Under the pieces are notes generated by a model, which searched no databases, was not told the origin of the DNA, and saw only the letters and a list, made by a program, of their open reading frames with translations. A stretch of 64,000 nucleotides of DNA, from the NCBI RefSeq assembly GCF_030052815.1, contig NC_079504.1:38786039-38850038 (forward strand), in the 5' to 3' direction. How positions within the stretch are numbered: the stretch's first letter is position 1; every line of letters begins with the position of its first letter. A program made the position numbers and the translations under genes. This document shows, piece after piece, positions 59,120 through 64,000 of this stretch. This DNA comes from Hevea brasiliensis (lineage: Eukaryota > Streptophyta > Magnoliopsida > Malpighiales > Euphorbiaceae).

Positions 59120-59314
59120 ATGACCATGGAAAATGCAATAAGAGAATCATTTAAGAGGAAACAAGTTTGCAAGCCAAGGAGATTTTCTTATGAACAACTA
59201 AGATTGGTAACTAAAGGATTCTCTGATATAGTTCTTATTAGTTTCCATAAGCTTGTTTTGGTTTTTAAGGTGGTTTATTTTTTTTGGTTTCTTATGGTTG
59301 TTTGCAATTCCTAG
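59120..59314 (+). pseudogene. Receptor-kinase-like N-terminal fragment
   Basis: Encodes KQVCKPRRFSYEQLRLVTKG then FSD. FSYEQLRLVTKGFSD resembles the segment before the kinase domain of plant receptor-like cytoplasmic kinases. The similarity ends within 30 residues; no glycine-rich loop or catalytic motif follows. Could be a gene fragment captured by a retroposon ending in the A-rich runs near 60250-60311. Weak. Confidence 0.3.
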
Positions 59315-61463
59315 TTTGTAATAGAAGTGTCATGGTTCTAGATCATTTCTAGTTTCTAGTTTCTATGTCAAAGTTTCTTAATTATTTGGATAGTGGATGG
59401 TTTGGAATGGAAACATGTTATTATTTTTTTAGCAGCACTGGTATAGGTGTTGATTAGTGGAAGAGGTTAACTTTAAGTGGAATCTTATAATTAGAGGAAG
59501 TCTTATGTGGTTCTATGGCTCTATTTGTGTATATCATATTGGGCTTTATTATTGAGGTGTGGAGTGAGAGTTCTAGATTCTAAGGCATCTATTAGATAAA
59601 AAAATGGTCCTTGCAAGCTCTAATTTCTTTTTTTGTTAGTCAATTTTGGATTGTAGCAGTATTTTCATGTTATCCTTCTGCTAAATTTAGTTTTCTTAGT
59701 TGATTTCTTTGTAACAAGGTTTCATTGATGCAAATGATCATATAGTGCTACTAGAAGAAGATAAGAAGTTATTTTTTAAACAAGCTTTGATAATATGGTG
59801 CATGGTAGTTTGGGTAATGTTGTTATAGCGTATAAACATATGAAATTAAGGAGCTTCTAGTTGACGAAGAATAACTCAATGGACATTCTAGAAGATAATC
59901 TTTTTTTTTTTTTTTTGCTAGCTATAATTGGCTTAAAGGACCCAAGTCCACTAGGTGTCAAAGTAGTGCAATTATGTCAAATTGTTACAGTTAAGAGTCA
60001 CTTGGAGGATTTATAGAATGCAAGATGACAAGCACATGCACATCCTTCATGTCCCAATTGTCAAGTTAGTCTCTCATGGATGTCATTTATTTCTTCTTTT
60101 TTTAGGCCTCTCGATTTTTCCTCTAGACTTTTCTTTTTTGGATTGTGGGTGCCTAGTCTATTTGTTTGTTGGAATAGGCTCTTTTAGTACTTTTTCTTTA
60201 TTTCTTGTTATGTTTTCTTTCTTATTATAATAAAATTCTTTACTTGCTTACAAAAAAAACAAATAAAAAAAATTAGGACTATCCATAAAATTAAAAAAAA
60301 AAAAAAAAAAAGACTTTATCATCCAAGGCAACCAAAAACATATGCTTATAATGGAGAGGTTTATACATACCTGCACCTAGTACTTGGCATTACTTTTCTA
60401 ATAGAAATCCTTATGCTCTCACATTGATCCATGAGAATGGCAGTGGGATGGATGTCTCCCATTGATGCAAGCCATGTACTGAACAATCATCTAAATGTTG
60501 TTGCATCCTCATGAGATAATAAAGCACATCCTAACAATATAGAATGTCCATGATGATTTACTCCCACTATAGTGGCAAATGGCATTTTTTATTGGTTTGC
60601 AAGGCATGTGGTGTCAAAGCTCACAACATCATGGAACTCCTCATACGCAACTCTTCCATGCAAATGAACCTACATAACATGTGAAAGCCTATTTTCATTT
60701 CAACTTTAATTAAATAGAAAAAATCTTGATCATTCTGTTGCATCTTCACAAATAGCTTTCTGATTGACTCAGCATCCCTATCTTTTGGACGTAGCCTCCT
60801 TTTATTCTCAATAAAATTATGATAAACAATCCTTTGACATGTGACTCAAATTCTCTAGCCCACTTGCTTGAACTTCTAGCATCTTAATACTTTTGCATGG
60901 CCTTATCTCATATATGTCATTAGCCTTTAATACTCTTTTCATACTAGGTGTTATATTCCTATGACCAACCATAAACATGGATGTCGCAGGATCCAAATCA
61001 TGATTGTGACTTGAACAAATTGTTTTCATTTTCCACATTCTGTTGTCTTTCATAACTGCATTAACCTCGCTAGACAATTTATTCTTTTCAATGACTTTTT
61101 AACGTAAGCTTTTCTTCCCTTGTCACAACTTATTGTCTAATATTTATAATACTCTCCATTCCCGTTTGAAGCTTATTTTTTAACAATACTAAATCTTTTG
61201 AATCTAGCATGCTCCCTGTATAACTCATACAAGCTGTCGATAGAGGGAAAACACATACCTAGTTATGGACCTTCCTCAAAGGAGGTAAGATTTGTTACTA
61301 TGTTGTTTCCATCAAATTTCACTTCCTTTATTTGTTCATTACTTCCTCTATCGTTAGCCTTATTATTGTCTCCACTATCATCTCCACTACCACCAAAAAG
61401 TTCATCCATTACCATTCTACAATAGCTTTCATTTCTATCTTCCATATTCAAGTCAGTATTCAT

Positions 61464-61896
61464 GCTAGTTTAGAGAAAAAAGAGTGACAACAACTAGCTT
61501 CTGTTCATTGGATAAACACAGTATCTAAACATTCTTTGGTAGTAATTTTAATCATTTAATGGCTTCCACACACATATCTTAACATTCTTTGGTGTTAATT
61601 TTAATACAAATGGCTTCCACACACATTTCCCTCCAAACCAGTTTACATAAAAGAAATGACATTTTTAAAAAGCACACCAATTAATGACTTTTTGGTAAAT
61701 TTGGCTTCTGGAAGGCGCCATACTTCAAGCAACATTTCCCTCCAAATTTTCCTAAGTCCTTATTAGTCATTTCAGCCATGTATTTAATGCATAAATTCTA
61801 TTTGATCTGGATCAAATCGATCCAACAAGCATATTTGTAAAAAAAAAAAATACAGGAGTTCAATATTTATTAATTAAAATATATTAATTTAATAGA
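61464..61896. other. Spacer, no feature seen
   Basis: AT-rich, with a pair of similar phrases about ACATTCTTTGGTRKTAATTT (61529 and 61581). No gene. Confidence 0.5.
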
Positions 61897-62522
61897 TGTT
61901 ATAAATCCATATTTATGATGGATGTCTATTTGGTTTTTTGATGAATCTATTTATATTCTCCATAAGTCTATTTAATAGACCATTTAATATTATGTCTCCT
62001 AGGATATAATATGTATCTTATAAATATGAGTCTCTTTAACCCTATTGTGATCATCATTTTTTAGACTCATCTTCAATCCATATAATAAAATTCTCTCCAT
62101 TCTCTCTCTACACGTTCTTATATTTTATTTATTATTTTTATAATACGTTATTAGCAAGAGATTCTACCATTCTAAGCACTTATTTTGAAATAAACTTAAG
62201 GTACTTTCTTTTTTATTCACCATGGAAAACCTTGCAAAACTTGAAATTTTGGCCCTTGATATTTTAGTCAAGAATTATCTGTCATGGATTTTAGATGCTG
62301 AAATTCACCTAAATGCAATGGGTCTTAGAGATACCATTAAGGACAAAAATCACGCATCAAAACAAGACTTTGCCAAAGTAATGATTTTCTTTCTCTATCA
62401 CCTCAATGAAGGATTGAATATTGAATATTTGACTGTGAAGGATCCTCTTGTCCAGTGTAATAATCTTAAAGAAAGATATAATCACTAGAAAATGATTGTT
62501 CTTCCAAAGGCAAGGTATGATT
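61897..62522 (+). mobile_element. Short-LTR Copia element, 5' part only
   Basis: Starts with a short LTR-like stretch (61897 to about 62145) opening TGTTATAAATCC, with a TATA box TATAAATA at 62019-62026 and a CT-rich tract (62079-62110). A half-tRNA primer-site-like GTTATTAGCAAGAG (62147-62160) follows, then gag at 62222. It is cut at 62522 by the Copia LTR. The other half is outside the window. Confidence 0.7.
62222..62522 (+). pseudogene. gag: Copia gag (UBN2-type), truncated by an LTR
   Basis: Begins MENLAKLEILALDILVKNYL; SWILDAEIHLNAMGL and IEYLTVKDPLVQCNNLKERY fit the N-terminal half of a common eudicot Copia Gag. A TAG at 62486-62488 replaces a coding position, but the same frame continues (KMIVLPKARYD) to the insertion at 62523. 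This family differs from the Gag at 18239-19066. Gag would form the particle core. Confidence 0.82.
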
Positions 62523-64000
62523 TGAAGGAACGGAAGCGTGAAAAACACAAGTTTATACCATTGAATTCAAAAATTTTCACCTAGGGTCACATGCATCATG
62601 CAAGATTTATTTTTATCTATTTGATTTCAATGATAAACAACATATTAAAACTCTTTTAATATGTTTTTGGATCTGTATTTGCCATTTAAGATTTTAAAAT
62701 TAATCAGATTAATTTTAGAACCCTAGATTAAATCTAGAACGATTACACTAACCTCTTGATGCATTGCAGGCGTATGTCCCTTGAGATTCGTCTTGAGGAC
62801 ACGGATGTTGTCCCTCTAGCTTGTCCACACCAAGAACACCTATGGCAGCCCTTGAACAGCTTCTAAAGCCTTTTCTATTAATTAGAAATTCAAGTTCTGC
62901 CTTTTAAGAGATTAGAGATGTAAACAGGACACTAGAAACAATTTCTAGTGTTCTTAATTCAAGAGATTGATGGCTAATCTCTTTGAATTGATGAGAGATG
63001 AAGAAGAATAAAGGGAGGGCTGCAAAATGGCTTGACCAAGGAGTGTGGCTGCTGGTTGTATTTTATTTTCTCATAACAACACCTAAATAGCTAGGTTAAC
63101 ACATTAAACCCTTGCCACATGTCACCCTTTGATTAGCTCTATGTTTAAGTGACCCAATCACATTGTGCCAAGTGTCAAACCTATATGTAATCTTGATTTT
63201 AATCATCTTACATGATTAAAAAAAATATTTGGCAAGCTTATGTGTTATGCCATGTGTCACCATCTCATGGTGCTACGTGTCACACTGCAAAATGACCAAA
63301 ATGCCCCTGTGTCTTAATTTTGAGTTCTCAACCCAAAATAATTATTTTTCTTCTTCTAATTAATTTATATCAAATATAAATTAATTAATTTCTCATTAAT
63401 TAAATTCATATTTAAACACTTTAAATATAAATTTAACTTATATTATACATCCAATAATCTAGATTTGGTTTCAAGTCATGCTAGGGACTTTACAAACTAA
63501 TTGCAAACCAAACCTATTTAATTAATCAATTAAACTCTTTAATTAATTAATTAAATCATATTTAATTAGGTGATAACTTGTGTATGTGTGTGACTTACTA
63601 GGCTCATCACTAATTGGCAATGAGACATGATATCAACTCTTAATATCATCAGAACTCTTTCTTACCATAAATGATTTCTCTAAATCATTTTATGAACCTC
63701 ATAGACCATGGTTAACACCTAGCATAGCATGCCATGGCCACCCAATTAGTAATAAGGTTTACCTTAAATGAACCTATAATCATATGTTACCATGCACTAG
63801 AATCTCTCTGTTACAAAATCCCAACTCAAGCTGGAGTCATGGTTTATGTTAAACTCCATTTGCTATGAATATTATGTTCTCTTTTTAATTCCAGTTCTTG
63901 ATTAAAAAGATTTTCTCATCAGAAACTCTTTTCTGAATAAATCTATCTGTCCTGGCCAGGAACTTGAAACATCAAGAACAATTAAATGAACATAGGATTT
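62523..64000 (-). repeat. Fourth copy of the 2.1-kb Copia LTR, cut by the window end
   Basis: Starts TGAAGGAACGGAAGCGTG and follows the LTR family to the last base (about 1478 of 2100 bp). It carries ACAAGTTTATACC and GAAGAAGAATAAA like the solo copy at 26257. It may be a solo LTR or the 3' LTR of a minus-strand element continuing to the right. Confidence 0.93.

Larger units (their letters stand above)
58880..60370 (-). other. Putative intron of the FRS pseudogene with inserted sequence
   Basis: Minus strand: donor GGTGCAG/GTATGT at 60370 and acceptor TTTTTTTATAG at 58880, at the point where the protein similarity stops and resumes. At 1.49 kb it holds an AC/AT microsatellite (58909-58970), a plus-strand fragment with a kinase-like phrase (59120-59314) and A-rich runs at 60250-60311 that may be a retroposon tail. 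No complete gene. Confidence 0.6.
57690..61463 (-). pseudogene. FAR1/FHY3-related (FRS) gene, degenerate
   Basis: Family of transcription factors derived from Mutator-like transposases. Right to left: acidic N-terminus (61463-61263), FAR1 DNA-binding domain with FPSIDSLYELYREHARFKRF and CSSHNHDLDPATSMFMVGHR (61260-60817), MULE transposase-like domain near 60600-60375 (IVGVNHHGHSILLGCALLS; then DQCESIRI), an intron, then VVYDSLRIDMSKSNLRNFET, WPGMLSAQRSESMLAYFDSY and the ESHADHKSKYTI segment (58850-58467). A degraded SWIM-finger region (CHIFTLMSMKG, near 58200) and a C-terminal tail (DPLLARTYGRPQTNGYRSHR, near 57850) follow. Stops and frameshifts occur in all parts (for example at 61260 and 58680), so it is most likely a pseudogene. 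It could also be a relic of a MuDR-type transposon; no terminal inverted repeats were found. Confidence 0.8.

Overview
The window is plant nuclear DNA from a eudicot, almost entirely repetitive. Evidence: tRNA-iMet-primed LTR retrotransposons of plant clades (Tekay-type chromovirus, Athila, Angela/Tork-like Copia), a plant endogenous pararetrovirus, a FAR1/FHY3-family (FRS) pseudogene, AT-rich spacers and no prokaryotic gene layout. I cannot name the species. I see no intact host gene, rRNA, tRNA gene or CRISPR array.

Layout, left to right. (1) 1-9564: a plus-strand Ty3/gypsy Tekay-type element whose 5' LTR is cut by the window edge; its gag-pol carries stops and a lost integrase catalytic residue. 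It sits in an older Athila element. (2) That Athila element is visible as pieces: RT (9565-9971), RNase H/integrase (24332-26256), a spacer plus accessory ORF (28370-31882) and a 3' LTR (31883 to about 33479). (3) Athila pol is split by a large solo LTR (9972-24326, TSD AGATG). That LTR contains a 28-bp minisatellite, itself split by a complete minus-strand Copia element (13435-22963, TSD GATAG). (4) A solo LTR of the same Copia family (26257-28364, TSD TATTT) lies downstream. (5) About 33480-40160 is a minus-strand endogenous caulimovirid, florendovirus/petuvirus-like, with movement, coat, protease, RT and RNase H regions, all broken. (6) A minus-strand gypsy solo LTR (40535-55016) is split by a second complete Tekay-type element (41169-52736, TSD AAGTA). 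(7) 55017-64000 is less dense: a non-autonomous hAT-like element inside a duplicated repeat, a degenerate FRS gene, and a short-LTR Copia element whose gag is cut by a fourth copy of the Copia LTR at 62523.

The insertions give a relative order: Athila first; then the solo gypsy LTR and the first Tekay element; then Copia into the minisatellite. The two Tekay elements and the Copia LTR pairs are very similar and look young.

The most useful unusual signal is technical or epigenetic. Differences between otherwise near-identical repeat copies concentrate at CAG/CTG and CC(A/T)GG sites, as changes such as CAG to CGA or CTG to CG that point mutation does not produce. This suggests consensus errors at CHG-methylated cytosines in a long-read assembly, and means many frameshifts in the younger elements may not be real. 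I found no convincing new biological system. The nearest candidates are the endogenous pararetrovirus with an unrecognised small ORF upstream, and a Copia element that has lost its protease next to a 23-bp triplication.
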